A stretch of 43,401 nt of DNA from MGBC114844 sp910585855 (GTDB lineage: Bacteria; Bacillota; Clostridia; Lachnospirales; Lachnospiraceae), in contig CBFFYP010000034.1 in the NCBI GenBank assembly GCA_965646165.1, forward strand, positions 1-43,401. The letters run 5' to 3'. This document shows, one piece after another, positions 16,892-25,551 of this stretch. The translations under genes were made by a program, and so were the position numbers. The notes under the pieces are model-generated. The model worked only from the letters and a program-made list of their open reading frames with translations. It was not told where the DNA came from and did no database searches. How positions within the stretch are numbered: position 1 is the stretch's first letter; each line of letters begins with the position of its first letter.

Positions 16892-17753
16892 TACCAATCC
16901 TGTCTATCAGCTAGAGATGAAGACAAGTGCAAGGACGGTAAAATTTTGTGCATTAATTTTAATTTTTAACGGGCTTTTGGCACTGATTAGTTTTTTAATT
17001 TTAAACGATATGATGGAACAGAGTCAATATTCTGGCACGATGGAGTATGAGGGATTGATCAATATGTATTCTATTATGTCCTATATTGAATTTGGAATGT
17101 TTATGCTGGTGATTCCTTCTAGTACATCAGGAAGTATTTCAGGAGAAAAAGAACGAAGAACACTGGATATTTTACTGACCGGAAAGATGAGTACGTATTC
17201 AGTTGTAATTGGAAAATTGATGGCGTCTTTAAATATTGTGATGCTTTTGGCAGTGTCTAGTCTGCCTGTGTTTTCGATTGTATTTCTTTTTGGTGGAATT
17301 ACCATAGTGGATTTATTTGTGATGCTGGCAACTTTGATGATTTCCGGGGTTTTTGTTGGAAGTATTGGAATTTTATTTTCTGTGGTATGCAAAAAGACAA
17401 CGACGGCTACCATACTGAGTTACAGCAGTATTTTGGCGCTGATTGGCGGAACGTATGTTATGAATTATCTGGTTTATCATTTGACCGGTGCAAAAGAGAG
17501 AACGGAGGGGGTGAGGCGGTTAATCTATAGTTTTTTGATTAATCCGGCGGTGACATATTCTACTATGGTATCGAATCAGGTGGCAAATCGGGATCTGCTA
17601 AAGCAGCTTTATTTAAAGTTTGCTCCGGGGATGATTCATGGACGGGTGATACAGCATTGGATTTTTTTTAGTTTGGTGATGCAGGTTGGGATTTCTTTTG
17701 GGCTGATTGGGGTGGCGGGGTGGATATTGAATCCTTTGCATAAGAAAAGATAG
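16884..17753 (+). CDS. ABC-2-type transporter permease
   Basis: A 289-residue membrane protein with about six hydrophobic segments: near residues 21-41, 68-88, 107-132, 138-165, 172-193 and 263-282. After the second segment SGSISGEKERRTLDILL is the typical ABC-2 cytoplasmic motif (EKERGTLE-like). The start is GTG 16884, with GGAAGGAGGGG shortly upstream inside the end of the ATPase gene. It forms the membrane pore of the module with the upstream ATPase and the large extracytoplasmic protein. The substrate is not evident. Confidence 0.92.
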   Translation: MINTNPVYQLEMKTSARTVKFCALILIFNGLLALISFLILNDMMEQSQYSGTMEYEGLINMYSIMSYIEFGMFMLVIPSSTSGSISGEKERRTLDILLTGKMSTYSVVIGKLMASLNIVMLLAVSSLPVFSIVFLFGGITIVDLFVMLATLMISGVFVGSIGILFSVVCKKTTTATILSYSSILALIGGTYVMNYLVYHLTGAKERTEGVRRLIYSFLINPAVTYSTMVSNQVANRDLLKQLYLKFAPGMIHGRVIQHWIFFSLVMQVGISFGLIGVAGWILNPLHKKR

Positions 17754-17763
17754 GTGAATTGTT

Positions 17764-17806
17764 TCTTGGCTTCGGAGCAAACTGCCTCTGGCATCCGGTG
17801 AAAGCC
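17764..17806 (-). repeat. Family A end fragment
   Basis: About 43 bases matching only the terminal part of copy A1: GAGCAAACTGCCTCTGGCAT and CCGGTGAAAGCC. GGCGTCC has become GGCATCC. It lies just after the permease stop codon and is probably the remnant of a deleted copy. Confidence 0.6.
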
Positions 17807-17842
17807 AATTATAAGTTTATCATGGAAAAAGTTAGATTGGTA

Positions 17843-17871
17843 TTGAACTTATGGGAAATTTTTACTATAAT
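17843..17871 (+). promoter_or_regulatory. Sigma-A promoter of the PHP gene pair
   Basis: TTGAAC (17843-17848) and TATAAT (17866-17871) are separated by 17 bases and lie 25 bases before the ATG of the first PHP gene. Confidence 0.7.
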
Positions 17872-17895
17872 GAAAAAGAAAGTGGGTAAAAAGGA

Positions 17896-18765
17896 ATGAA
17901 ACAGATTGATCTTCATGTACATTCAGATGTTTCGGATGGAACATTTACACCAAAAGAACTGGTTTTATATGCAGAAAAAAAGGGACTTGCTGCTTTTGCT
18001 CTAACTGATCATGATACGGTGGAGGGGATTTTTGAGGCAAAGGAAGCAGCAAAGGAAACAGAAGTAGAATTGATTCCGGGGATTGAGATTTCTTCTGAGT
18101 ATCGTGGAGGAGATATTCATATTTTGGGGCTTTATATTGATGAGGAACGGCTGGCTGTTTCAAAAATTCTGCAGGAGTTTGTAAAAGCAAGGGAAGAGAG
18201 AAATGAGCAGATGGCAGAAAAGCTGTCGGCGCATGGGATTTTGGTTTCCATGGAAGAGATGAGGGCTTATTATCCGGGTGCAGTGATTACACGGGCTCAT
18301 TTTGCAGAGTATATGGAAGTAAAAGGGTATGCTTCTTTTGAGGATGCATTTCGGAAATATATCGGAAAAGAGTGTTCCTGCTATGTTCCTAGAGCGGTGA
18401 TACAGCCAAGGGATGCAATCGAGCTGATTGGGAGTGCAGGAGGGATTGCCGTACTGGCACATCCTTTGTTGTATCACCTTGATTTAGAAGAGTTAGAGAG
18501 ATTGGTGCGGGAACTAAAAGGGTTTGGATTACAGGGAATTGAGGTTTTTTATTCTATGAATCAGGAAGGGGACGAAAACGTGGTTGGATCGCTTGCAAAA
18601 AGGCAGGGGCTTTTGATGACAGGCGGGTCTGATTTTCATGGAAGCAGAAAGCCTCATATTGATTTGGGAAGCGGCAGAGGGAATTTATATGTGCCGGAAT
18701 CCTTGTTAAAGCCGTTAAAAGAATTAAAAATGGCTAAACGAAAAGTAGAAAATGACGGAAGGTGA
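17896..18765 (+). CDS. PHP-domain phosphoesterase (YciV/TrpH-like)
   Basis: A 289-residue metal-dependent phosphoesterase. The PHP motifs are in order: DLHVHSDVSDGT (H7, H9, D14), LTDHDTV, GIEISSEY, AHPLLYH and GGSDFHGS. This is the layout of the YciV/RnmAM group, which hydrolyses nucleoside 3',5'-bisphosphates and trims short 5'-end RNA. The exact substrate here is inferred. The ATG is preceded by GGGTAAAAAGG and the promoter at 17843. The second PHP gene follows, its start codon 47 bases after this stop, so both are likely one transcript. Cytoplasmic. Confidence 0.9.
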   Translation: MKQIDLHVHSDVSDGTFTPKELVLYAEKKGLAAFALTDHDTVEGIFEAKEAAKETEVELIPGIEISSEYRGGDIHILGLYIDEERLAVSKILQEFVKAREERNEQMAEKLSAHGILVSMEEMRAYYPGAVITRAHFAEYMEVKGYASFEDAFRKYIGKECSCYVPRAVIQPRDAIELIGSAGGIAVLAHPLLYHLDLEELERLVRELKGFGLQGIEVFYSMNQEGDENVVGSLAKRQGLLMTGGSDFHGSRKPHIDLGSGRGNLYVPESLLKPLKELKMAKRKVENDGR

Positions 18766-18811
18766 CAGAGAAAACGAAGTGTTTTTTCGTTTACTTGGAA
18801 GGAAGGGAAGA

Positions 18812-19585
18812 ATGAAACTGGATATGCATTGTCATACAAAAGAGGGATCGTTAGATGGAAAAGTAAGTATTGCAGATTATATTGCAATTTTACAAAGACG
18901 TGGATTTGACGGAATGGTGGTGACAGATCACAATTCTTATAATGGATACCGCTATTGGAAAAATCATATAAAAGGAAAGCGATATACGAATTTTAAAGTG
19001 TTTAAAGGGGTAGAATATGATACGATTGATGCCGGACATATTTTAGTGATTATGCCGGAAGATGTAAAGTTAAAGATTTTAGAAGTGCGGGGACTTCCTG
19101 TACAAGTATTGACGGATTTGGTGCATAAGCATGGAGGAATTCTTGGACCGGCGCATCCATGCGGAGAAAAATATCTGAGTGTGACAAATACAAAAAAATA
19201 TTGGTTTCGAAAAAATATTTTGGCGAAGTTTGATTTTATTGAGGAATTTAATGCCTGCGAGTCAGAGGAATCGAATCGTTCGGCAGCAATGCTGGCTCAG
19301 GTCTATCGGTTGGCGGGAACGGGCGGAAGTGATGCTCATAAAGTGGATTGTATCGGGACAGCATATACAATTTTAGAAGAACAGGTAGAAAGTGAAACAG
19401 AGCTGATTGCTTATATTAAGGCAAGAAAGCCGATGAAGACAGGCGGAGTTTATTATCATGGGACGACAAAAGAAAAATTGGGGGTAGCAGGAGCAGTTTT
19501 AACACAGAGTTTTTGGTTTTATAATCGATTTACTTGGCTTTTAAAGACTTATAGCCGAAAGAAAACACTTCGTTCAGAAAAGTAG
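18812..19585 (+). CDS. PHP-domain metal-dependent hydrolase
   Basis: A 257-residue protein of the PHP superfamily. Visible metal-binding motifs are LDMHCHTKEGS (H6, H8), VTDHNSY, GVEYD, GPAHPCGEK and GGSDAHK. It is shorter than YciV-type proteins and differs from the neighbour, so it is a paralogue with its own substrate, probably a phosphoester. I chose ATG 18812, which follows GGAAGGAAGGGAAG by one base and begins immediately before the first PHP motif. The frame is open to 18752, overlapping the previous gene, but that start lacks a ribosome-binding site. The pair may be translationally linked. Function beyond the family is unknown. Confidence 0.85.
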   Translation: MKLDMHCHTKEGSLDGKVSIADYIAILQRRGFDGMVVTDHNSYNGYRYWKNHIKGKRYTNFKVFKGVEYDTIDAGHILVIMPEDVKLKILEVRGLPVQVLTDLVHKHGGILGPAHPCGEKYLSVTNTKKYWFRKNILAKFDFIEEFNACESEESNRSAAMLAQVYRLAGTGGSDAHKVDCIGTAYTILEEQVESETELIAYIKARKPMKTGGVYYHGTTKEKLGVAGAVLTQSFWFYNRFTWLLKTYSRKKTLRSEK

Positions 19586-19644
19586 AGGCTTTACAAATGA
19601 GAAGTTATGCGATAGAATATTCGAATAGGAAGAAAGAACTAGAA

Positions 19645-19807
19645 GGGGACGCCGGAATCTCAAGGGAGGTCTGCACCAAGCCCGCTTGCGCTTAGCATTT
19701 CCTATTTCCACATAGCGGACACATAAGACGCTAAAACACAGCAATACAATGTCTAAGTGCCGATTGGAAATGATGACCCTTTGCAGATCTCCTCCAGTCT
19801 GGCGTCC
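19645..19807 (+). repeat. Family B structured repeat, copy B3 (hybrid right end)
   Basis: It starts GGGGACGCCGG and carries the B core (GCTTAGCATTTCC, TAGCGGACACATAAGAC, GTCTAAGTGCCGA, GGAAATGATGACCC). It ends CAGTCTGGCGTCC, the end seen in family A, rather than GGCTGT...CCAGACG. The arms pair only in part (GGGAGGTCTGCA/TGCAGATCTCC). Confidence 0.8.
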
Positions 19808-19922
19808 TTTATGGAAATACCATCTCAAGCGATTTTTTTAAATTATATATAATAGTATAAGATAGAGAAAAAATAAAAATTAAAGACAGGAAAAAGTGTA
19901 TAAAGAAAGGAGAAGTATTTTA

Positions 19923-21608
19923 ATGGCGAATGAAATAGAATCCGCAGCGGAAGAACGGGATGTGATTTCAAAAAATTTTATTGAGCAGATTATAGAGAAA
20001 GATTTAGAGGATGGAGTTTATCAGCATGTGCAGACACGTTTTCCACCAGAACCAAATGGGTATTTGCATATTGGACATGCTAAATCTATTTTGCTAAATT
20101 ATGGGTTAGCACAGAAGTATCATGGAAAGTTTAATATGCGTTTTGATGATACCAATCCGACGAAAGAAAGGACGGAATTTGTGGAGTCGATTTTGGCGGA
20201 TATCCGCTGGCTGGGGGCGGATTGGGAGGATCGTCTTTTCTTTGCTTCTAATTATTTTCAGCAGATGTATGAGGCAGCGGTGACATTGATTCGTAAGGGG
20301 AAGGCTTATGTGTGTGATTTGTCTGCGGAAGAGATTCGGGAATATAGAGGAAGTCTGACTGAGCCGGGGAAAGAAAGTCCATATAGGAATCGTTCGATTG
20401 AGGAAAATTTGGAATTGTTTGAAAATATGAAGAACGGGAAATATCAGGATGGAGAAAAGGTACTGCGTGCAAAGATAGATATGGCTTCTCCTAATATCAA
20501 TATGAGAGATCCGGTAATTTACCGTGTGGCACATATGACACATCACAATACGAAAGATACTTGGTGTATTTATCCGATGTATGATTTTGCACATCCGATT
20601 GAGGATGCGATTGAGCATATTACTCATTCGATTTGTACATTGGAGTTTGAGGATCACAGACCGCTGTATGATTGGGTTGTGCGGGAATTAGAGTATGCCG
20701 AACCGCCGAAACAGATTGAATTTGCAAAGCTTTATCTGACAAATGTAGTGACAGGAAAGCGTTATATTAAGAAACTGGTGGAGGATGGTGTGGTAGACGG
20801 CTGGGATGATCCACGTCTGGTAACGATTGCGGCACTTCGAAGACGAGGTTTTACGCCGGAATCAATTAAACGGTTTGTAGAACTCTGCGGTGTTTCAAAG
20901 GCAAATAGTTCCGTGGATTATGCGATGCTGGAGTACTGTATTCGGGAGGATTTAAAGCAGAAAGCACCACGTTATATGGCAGTATTAGATCCGATTAAGC
21001 TGGTAATTGATAACTATCCAGAAGGTCAGACGGAATTGGTGGAAGCTTTTAATAATCCAGAAAATGAAGAAATGGGAACACGTCAGATTCCTTTTGGAAG
21101 AGAGGTCTATATTGAACGTGATGACTTTATGATTGAACCGCCTAAGAAATATTTCCGTCTGTTTCCGGGCAATGAGGTGCGTCTGATGCATGCCTATTTT
21201 GTTACTTGTACAGGTTATGAAACAGACACAGACGGAAAAGTAACTGTTGTACATGCGACTTATGATCCACAGACAAAGTGCGGAAGTGGTTTTACAGGGC
21301 GAAAGGTAAAGGGGACGATTCATTGGGTACCAGTAGAAGCAGCATTAAAAGCGGAAGTGCGTCTATATGAAAATTTGGTAGATGAGGAAAAGGGAAAGCT
21401 AAATGCAGATGGTACATTGAATTTAAATCCTAATTCTTTGCAGATTCTTCATTCTTGTTATCTAGAACCTGCATTTTCTGGTGCAGAAGCACCGGATCGT
21501 TTCCAGTTCGTAAGAAACGGATTTTTCTGTGTAGACAGTAAGGATTCTGCAGCGGAACATATGGTATTTAATCGAATTGTTTCGTTAAAGAGTTCATTTA
21601 AGTTATAA
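19923..21608 (+). CDS. glnS: Glutaminyl-tRNA synthetase
   Basis: Class I synthetase that charges tRNA-Gln with glutamine. 561 residues from ATG 19923, which follows AAAGGAGAAG at a good distance; an in-frame GTG at 19896 lacks support. The class I HIGH motif is in PPEPNGYLHIGHAKS. The second signature region reads VVTGKRYIKKLVEDG, whereas the usual form is MSKRKL-like. VDGWDDPRLVTIAALRRRG and the C-terminal anticodon-binding beta-barrels (QIPFGREVYIERDDF, KVKGTIHWV) are typical of GlnRS rather than GluRS. Clostridia often use both direct GlnRS and amidotransferase routes. It is monocistronic, with a hairpin at its end. Confidence 0.95.
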   Translation: MANEIESAAEERDVISKNFIEQIIEKDLEDGVYQHVQTRFPPEPNGYLHIGHAKSILLNYGLAQKYHGKFNMRFDDTNPTKERTEFVESILADIRWLGADWEDRLFFASNYFQQMYEAAVTLIRKGKAYVCDLSAEEIREYRGSLTEPGKESPYRNRSIEENLELFENMKNGKYQDGEKVLRAKIDMASPNINMRDPVIYRVAHMTHHNTKDTWCIYPMYDFAHPIEDAIEHITHSICTLEFEDHRPLYDWVVRELEYAEPPKQIEFAKLYLTNVVTGKRYIKKLVEDGVVDGWDDPRLVTIAALRRRGFTPESIKRFVELCGVSKANSSVDYAMLEYCIREDLKQKAPRYMAVLDPIKLVIDNYPEGQTELVEAFNNPENEEMGTRQIPFGREVYIERDDFMIEPPKKYFRLFPGNEVRLMHAYFVTCTGYETDTDGKVTVVHATYDPQTKCGSGFTGRKVKGTIHWVPVEAALKAEVRLYENLVDEEKGKLNADGTLNLNPNSLQILHSCYLEPAFSGAEAPDRFQFVRNGFFCVDSKDSAAEHMVFNRIVSLKSSFKL

Positions 21609-21636
21609 AAACAGAAATGAGAAACTGTTTTTATGA
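21605..21636 (+). terminator. Possible terminator after glnS
   Basis: A perfect 10-bp A/T-rich hairpin (ATAAAAACAG / CTGTTTTTAT, loop 10) overlaps the glnS stop codon and ends in a T-rich arm. The stem is weak and the next gene starts at 21655, so readthrough is possible. Confidence 0.4.
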
Positions 21637-21654
21637 GCAAAGGAGAAGAATTAA

Positions 21655-22506
21655 ATGGGCGGCTTGTTTGAAGGGTTGGAAAAGTTGGGTTTTAAGAAGA
21701 TTGAGGAAGAAGAGATATTTAACATGAATAATCAAAGAAATCAGGAAGAAAAGTCAGTGCAGGCGAAAGCTGCTGAGGAAAAAAGAGAAGAAGAATACTT
21801 ATTTGAAAAACGATATAGCTGTCCCATTTGTGAAAATAAATTTACAGAACACACCGTAAAGGCAGGAAAAGCAAGGAGAGTCGGATCGGACTTAGATTTA
21901 AGACCAAAGTATATTGGAGTGGATGCAACAAAATATAATATTGTATTTTGCAAAAAGTGTGGTTATGCTGCTCCAATTTCTGCTTTTCCGCATATCTCTT
22001 CTATGCAGAGAAAACTGTTAAAAGAGCAGATACAAAAAAACTATACGGGAGTGGAAGAGAAAGGAAATACGCTTTCTTATGAAGAGGCGGTGATTCGTTT
22101 TAAGTTGGCACTTTATTGTTCGGTGGTAAAACATGGACGAAATAGTGAGAAAGCATATCTTTGCCTTCAGCTGGCATGGATGTACCGTGGGATGGCAGAA
22201 GAGATGGAAGCATCTGGGGAAGCAAAGAAAGAGGAGTTAGAGAAGCTGCATAAGGAAGAACAAAATTATATTGAGAAAGCACATACCGGTTTTGAAACAG
22301 CTATGGCAAACGAATTGTTTCCGATTTGCGGAATGGATGAGATGACATTTAATTATCTTTTGGCGGAGCTTTCTAGAAGAGTCGGAAAAATAGATGAGTG
22401 CAAAAAACTTTTGGGAGCGATTTTAGTTTCGAGATCGGCTACTACTGTAGTAAAAGATCGAGCAAGAAAATTAAAGGAAATTTTGGCGGAGGAAAAAAGT
22501 GAATGA
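21655..22506 (+). CDS. DUF2225 zinc-binding protein
   Basis: A 283-residue soluble protein. After a charged N-terminus of about 55 residues comes a zinc-ribbon-like pair, CPICENKF (about 60) and CKKCGYAAP (about 103), the signature of DUF2225. A helical tail follows with TPR-like character (ALYCSVVKHGRNSEKAYLCL, then MDEMTFNYLLAELSRRVGKI). The function of the family is unknown. The ATG has AAAGGAGAAG upstream. Its end overlaps the MocR regulator start by 8 bases, so the two are translationally coupled. Confidence 0.85.
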   Translation: MGGLFEGLEKLGFKKIEEEEIFNMNNQRNQEEKSVQAKAAEEKREEEYLFEKRYSCPICENKFTEHTVKAGKARRVGSDLDLRPKYIGVDATKYNIVFCKKCGYAAPISAFPHISSMQRKLLKEQIQKNYTGVEEKGNTLSYEEAVIRFKLALYCSVVKHGRNSEKAYLCLQLAWMYRGMAEEMEASGEAKKEELEKLHKEEQNYIEKAHTGFETAMANELFPICGMDEMTFNYLLAELSRRVGKIDECKKLLGAILVSRSATTVVKDRARKLKEILAEEKSE

Positions 22507-23902
22507 TTTAATGATTCCGTTAGATACAGAGTCGAAAGAACCCATTTATAAACAGATTTATTTTTATATTAAAGAGGAGATTCGAACGGGACATCTTGCC
22601 TGCCGCAGCAAGCTTCCTTCAACCAGAACACTGGCAAGAAATATGCAGTTAAGCCGCAGCACGATTGAGATGGCATATGATCAGCTTGTGGCAGAGGGAT
22701 ATCTCGAAGCAGAGCCATATCGGGGATATTATGTGGCGGAAATTGAGGATTTATATGTAATGAGTCCGCCGAAAAAAGAGGCAGAGCGTTATCCGCAGAC
22801 TGTGGAAGCGCACTGCCTTTATGACTTTTCGCTTCGAGGAATTGATTTAGAAAATTTTCCTTATCATCTCTGGAAAAAGATTACAAAAAATGTGTTAAGT
22901 GATGCAAAAAAAGAATTGTTTGGATCTGGAATACAAAAAGGAGATTATGAATTGAGGGAAGCAATTCGGGACTATCTGCATCGTGCCAGAGGGGTGAACT
23001 GTACAGCAAGACAGTTGATTATCGGAGCAGGAAATGAGTATCTTTTGCTGCTTTTGCATCAGATATTGGAAAACAATAAGGTACAGGTGGCAATGGAAAA
23101 TCCGGTCTATAAACAGGCGTATTATGTATGGAAAAATTTGGGTTATCAGATTTGCCCGGTCTTTATGGATGCTTCTGGTATGCTGGTTTCCCAACTGCGA
23201 AAGACGCAGGCAAAAATAGCTTATGTTACACCGTCACATCAATATCCGCTGGGGGTTGTTATGCCGATTAAGCGGCGGATGGAACTGCTTTCTTGGGCTT
23301 TGGAGGAGGAAGGGCGGTATATTATCGAAGATGATTACGACAGCGAGTTTCGATATAAGGGTAAGCCGATTCCTAGTCTGCAGGGGGTGGATCATGCGGG
23401 AAGGGTAATTTATATCGGAACGTTTTCACGGGCAGTTGCACCAGCGATTCGGGTTAGTTATATGGTGCTGCCGCTTTCCCTTATGGAGAGATATGAACAG
23501 AAATATAGTTTTTATTCCTGTACGGTGTCACGGATTGAGCAGGCTGTGCTGGCTTGTTTTTTGCGGGATGGATATTTTGAGCGGCATTTAAATCGGATGC
23601 GGGCAAATTATAAAGCAAAACATGATTTGATTTTAAACGAAATACAAGATTTGTCTGGGTTTGAGGTATCCGGGGAAAATGCGGGGATTCATCTGCTGTT
23701 AAGTTCTAGGACGGGACGAACTGAACAGGAATTGATAGAGTCGGCTTTGCAGAATGGGGTTCGGGTGTATGGATTGTCGGAGTATTATATTGGGGAGAGT
23801 AAGCGGCGGGAGGATACGGTTTTGCTTGGATATGCAAATCTTTCTAAGGAAGAGATACGAGAAGGGGTAAAAATTCTTCAGAAGGTGTGGGGAGCAGAAT
23901 AA
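22499..23902 (+). CDS. MocR/PdxR-type regulator (GntR HTH + aminotransferase fold), PLP lysine lost
   Basis: A 467-residue transcription regulator. It has an N-terminal GntR winged helix (about 8-75, with YKQIYFYIKEEIRTGHL and LPSTRTLARNMQLSRSTIE) and a fold-type I aminotransferase domain (about 110-460, with GAGNEYLLLLL, TPSHQYPLG, and the PLP-contacting IIEDDYDSEF). In active and most regulatory members PLP is bound to lysine in GTFSK. Here the segment reads YIGTFSRAVAPAIRVSYM, with arginine at residue 311 (codon CGG). Covalent PLP binding should therefore be lost. The GTG start overlaps the DUF2225 gene. Targets are unknown; MocR proteins often control vitamin B6 or amino-acid genes, none of which is adjacent. 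Confidence 0.9.
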   Translation: MNDLMIPLDTESKEPIYKQIYFYIKEEIRTGHLACRSKLPSTRTLARNMQLSRSTIEMAYDQLVAEGYLEAEPYRGYYVAEIEDLYVMSPPKKEAERYPQTVEAHCLYDFSLRGIDLENFPYHLWKKITKNVLSDAKKELFGSGIQKGDYELREAIRDYLHRARGVNCTARQLIIGAGNEYLLLLLHQILENNKVQVAMENPVYKQAYYVWKNLGYQICPVFMDASGMLVSQLRKTQAKIAYVTPSHQYPLGVVMPIKRRMELLSWALEEEGRYIIEDDYDSEFRYKGKPIPSLQGVDHAGRVIYIGTFSRAVAPAIRVSYMVLPLSLMERYEQKYSFYSCTVSRIEQAVLACFLRDGYFERHLNRMRANYKAKHDLILNEIQDLSGFEVSGENAGIHLLLSSRTGRTEQELIESALQNGVRVYGLSEYYIGESKRREDTVLLGYANLSKEEIREGVKILQKVWGAE

Positions 23903-23947
23903 ATTTATAAACTTTTTTCAAGTGGAAATTCGCTGGTGGGGATGCTA

Positions 23948-24301
23948 GGAGGACGCCAGATTCGAAAACGGTGGGCAGCCTGCTGTTCCGGTTTCCAAAA
24001 AGCAAGAAGTTCTAAGACTTCTGCCTTTTCCTTTTCCCAACCAGACAGACCGGGGCGCAATTCGCCCTCACCATAAGCGAAACATGATTGGTGTAAGGAA
24101 GGATATTATCAGCCGTAAGACTGCTCTCTTTCTTATTCTCCGGGCTAAACACGCCCCTTTTTTTTCACACCCTGCATGGAAGCAGGATGTGAAAAAAATC
24201 TTAGGTTTTTCGAGCAGAAGTCTAAGAACTTCTAACTTTTTTCCAAAGTCACTGCAGGCTGCCCACCATTTTCGAATCTGGCTGTTTCTTGACCCCGGAA
24301 C
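23948..24301 (+). repeat. Family A structured repeat, copy A5
   Basis: Nearly the twin of copy A3. It begins GAGGACGCCAG and ends CTGGCTGTTTCTTGACCCCG, with the same outer arms except ACGGTGGGCA facing TGCCCACCAT. It contains GGGGCGCAATTCGCCC, GGGCTAAACACGCCCC and TCACACCCTGC/GCAGGATGTGA. Its closeness to A3 suggests recent copying. Confidence 0.88.
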
Positions 24302-24521
24302 AAAAAAGAGCAAACTGCTTCTGGGGTCGGTGAAAGCCGGCAGCATCCTATCTTTAAAAGCTGAATGAAAGATAGGAACAGGATAAAGTGAGTTGATGGT
24401 ATGGATTATTGGAGTTTTTTGTTAGAAAATTTTTTTGGGTTAGGGATTTTTGATGTGATGGGGAGAGAATTTCTTGGTTTTTGATGAGTTAGGTCTTTAG
24501 TGGATTAGGAGGAAAATAGGG
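24302..24521. other. Gap with the family A flanking module
   Basis: 24306-24390 contains an altered element end (CTTCTGGGGTCGGTGAAAGCC) and the hairpin CCTATCTTT/AAAGATAGG with loop AAAAGCTGAATG, followed by AACAGGATA. The same arrangement is seen at 474-545 and 43228-43285. The rest (24391-24521) is T/G-rich and shows no gene. AGGAGGAAAATAGGG, just before 24522, is the ribosome-binding site of the next gene. Confidence 0.5.
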
Positions 24522-25253
24522 ATGAAGGAGAAGTTATATACGATACCTGTGAATGATGCGTTTGCTGTGGATTGTGAATGTCCGATTTGTGCTATGAAGA
24601 AAAAGCTGGAGGAGGATGCAGTTGATTATACAATGGGACCTAGTTATATGGAGGATGATACTCGGATGCAGACGGATCGGATGGGATTTTGTGAGAAGCA
24701 TATGCGGATGATCTGGGAGAAAAATAATCGGCTGGGGCTGGCATTGGTAGCCAGTACACATATAAAGAAGATTACAAAGGATATAGAAGGGCTGGCAGCT
24801 CAGGGAGTGGAAAAGGGGGGATTGTTTAAGAAGGTAAAGGGTGATCCGGTTGTAGAGTATTTGAAGCAGCTGGAAGGTTCTTGTTTTGTTTGTGAACGGA
24901 TTCAGACAAGTTTTGAACGGTATGTTATGACGGTTTGTTATCTTTGGAAAAGTGATGGGGACTTTCGGAAGAAGTATGAGGAATCGAAGGGGTTTTGTAA
25001 TGAGCATTATCGGGTTTTATTAGAGAGTGGGGTAAAGTATTTAAGCGGGAAGCAGTTAGAGGAATTTCGGGAAGCAACCAATCGGATTTATATGGAGAAT
25101 ATGAAGCGGATGCTTGAGGATGTGGAGTGGTTTATCAATAAATTTGATTATCGGTATCAGGATGAGCCTTGGAAAAATTCTGAGGATGCAATGCAGCGGA
25201 CATTGACAAAGTTAAATGGGATTATAGTAGATGAGGACGGAAAATTGCGGTAA
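24522..25253 (+). CDS. DUF6062-type cysteine-rich protein
   Basis: A 243-residue soluble protein. It has two similar halves, each with a CxxC motif followed later by FC(N/E)(E/K)H: CPICAMKKK (about 20) with GFCEKHMRM (about 56), and CFVCERIQTS (about 122) with GFCNEHYRV (about 161). Each set could bind a metal ion. This pattern fits DUF6062, a family of unknown function in Clostridia that I recognise from its motifs only. The ATG follows GATTAGGAGG. The DUF6171 gene, also cysteine-rich, lies 300 bases downstream, separated by a short family A derivative. Confidence 0.75.
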   Translation: MKEKLYTIPVNDAFAVDCECPICAMKKKLEEDAVDYTMGPSYMEDDTRMQTDRMGFCEKHMRMIWEKNNRLGLALVASTHIKKITKDIEGLAAQGVEKGGLFKKVKGDPVVEYLKQLEGSCFVCERIQTSFERYVMTVCYLWKSDGDFRKKYEESKGFCNEHYRVLLESGVKYLSGKQLEEFREATNRIYMENMKRMLEDVEWFINKFDYRYQDEPWKNSEDAMQRTLTKLNGIIVDEDGKLR

Positions 25254-25360
25254 ATTTTTTAATTAGACTTTTGGAGATAACCACCTCTCGCTGTTAGTTG
25301 GATCACGGCAGAAGTTAAAAAAATTCTTATAAAATATAAAAGTTTGGATAAAATTTTTTT

Positions 25361-25494
25361 GTTTCGGAGTCAAGAAACAGCCAGATTTGAAAACCGTGAA
25401 CCGCCTGCAGTGACTTTGGAGAAAAGTTAGAACTTCTTACTTTTTGGAAATGTGGAACAGCAGGCGGTTCACGGTTTTCAAATCTGGCGTCCGA
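25361..25494 (-). repeat. Short, core-less derivative of family A (A6)
   Basis: Only about 134 bases, yet both ends are intact (TCAAGAAACAGCC left, CTGGCGTCC right). The arms pair over more than 25 bases (AGATTTGAAAACCGTGAACC with GGTTCACGGTTTTCAAATCT, extended by GCCTGC/GCAGGC). The inner core with the 6x6 loop is missing. It resembles a MITE-like deletion form that kept what is needed for mobility. The bases before it (25254-25360) hold nothing recognised. Confidence 0.85.
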
Positions 25495-25551
25495 GGAAGC
25501 AAGTTTTTTTATTTATTATTTTTGATATAGATGATATAGAAAGGGAAAAGG

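Noticed and set aside
19808..19922. T-box or other riboswitch before glnS
   Set aside because: The 115-base leader is A/T-rich and shows neither a T-box sequence nor a specifier stem.
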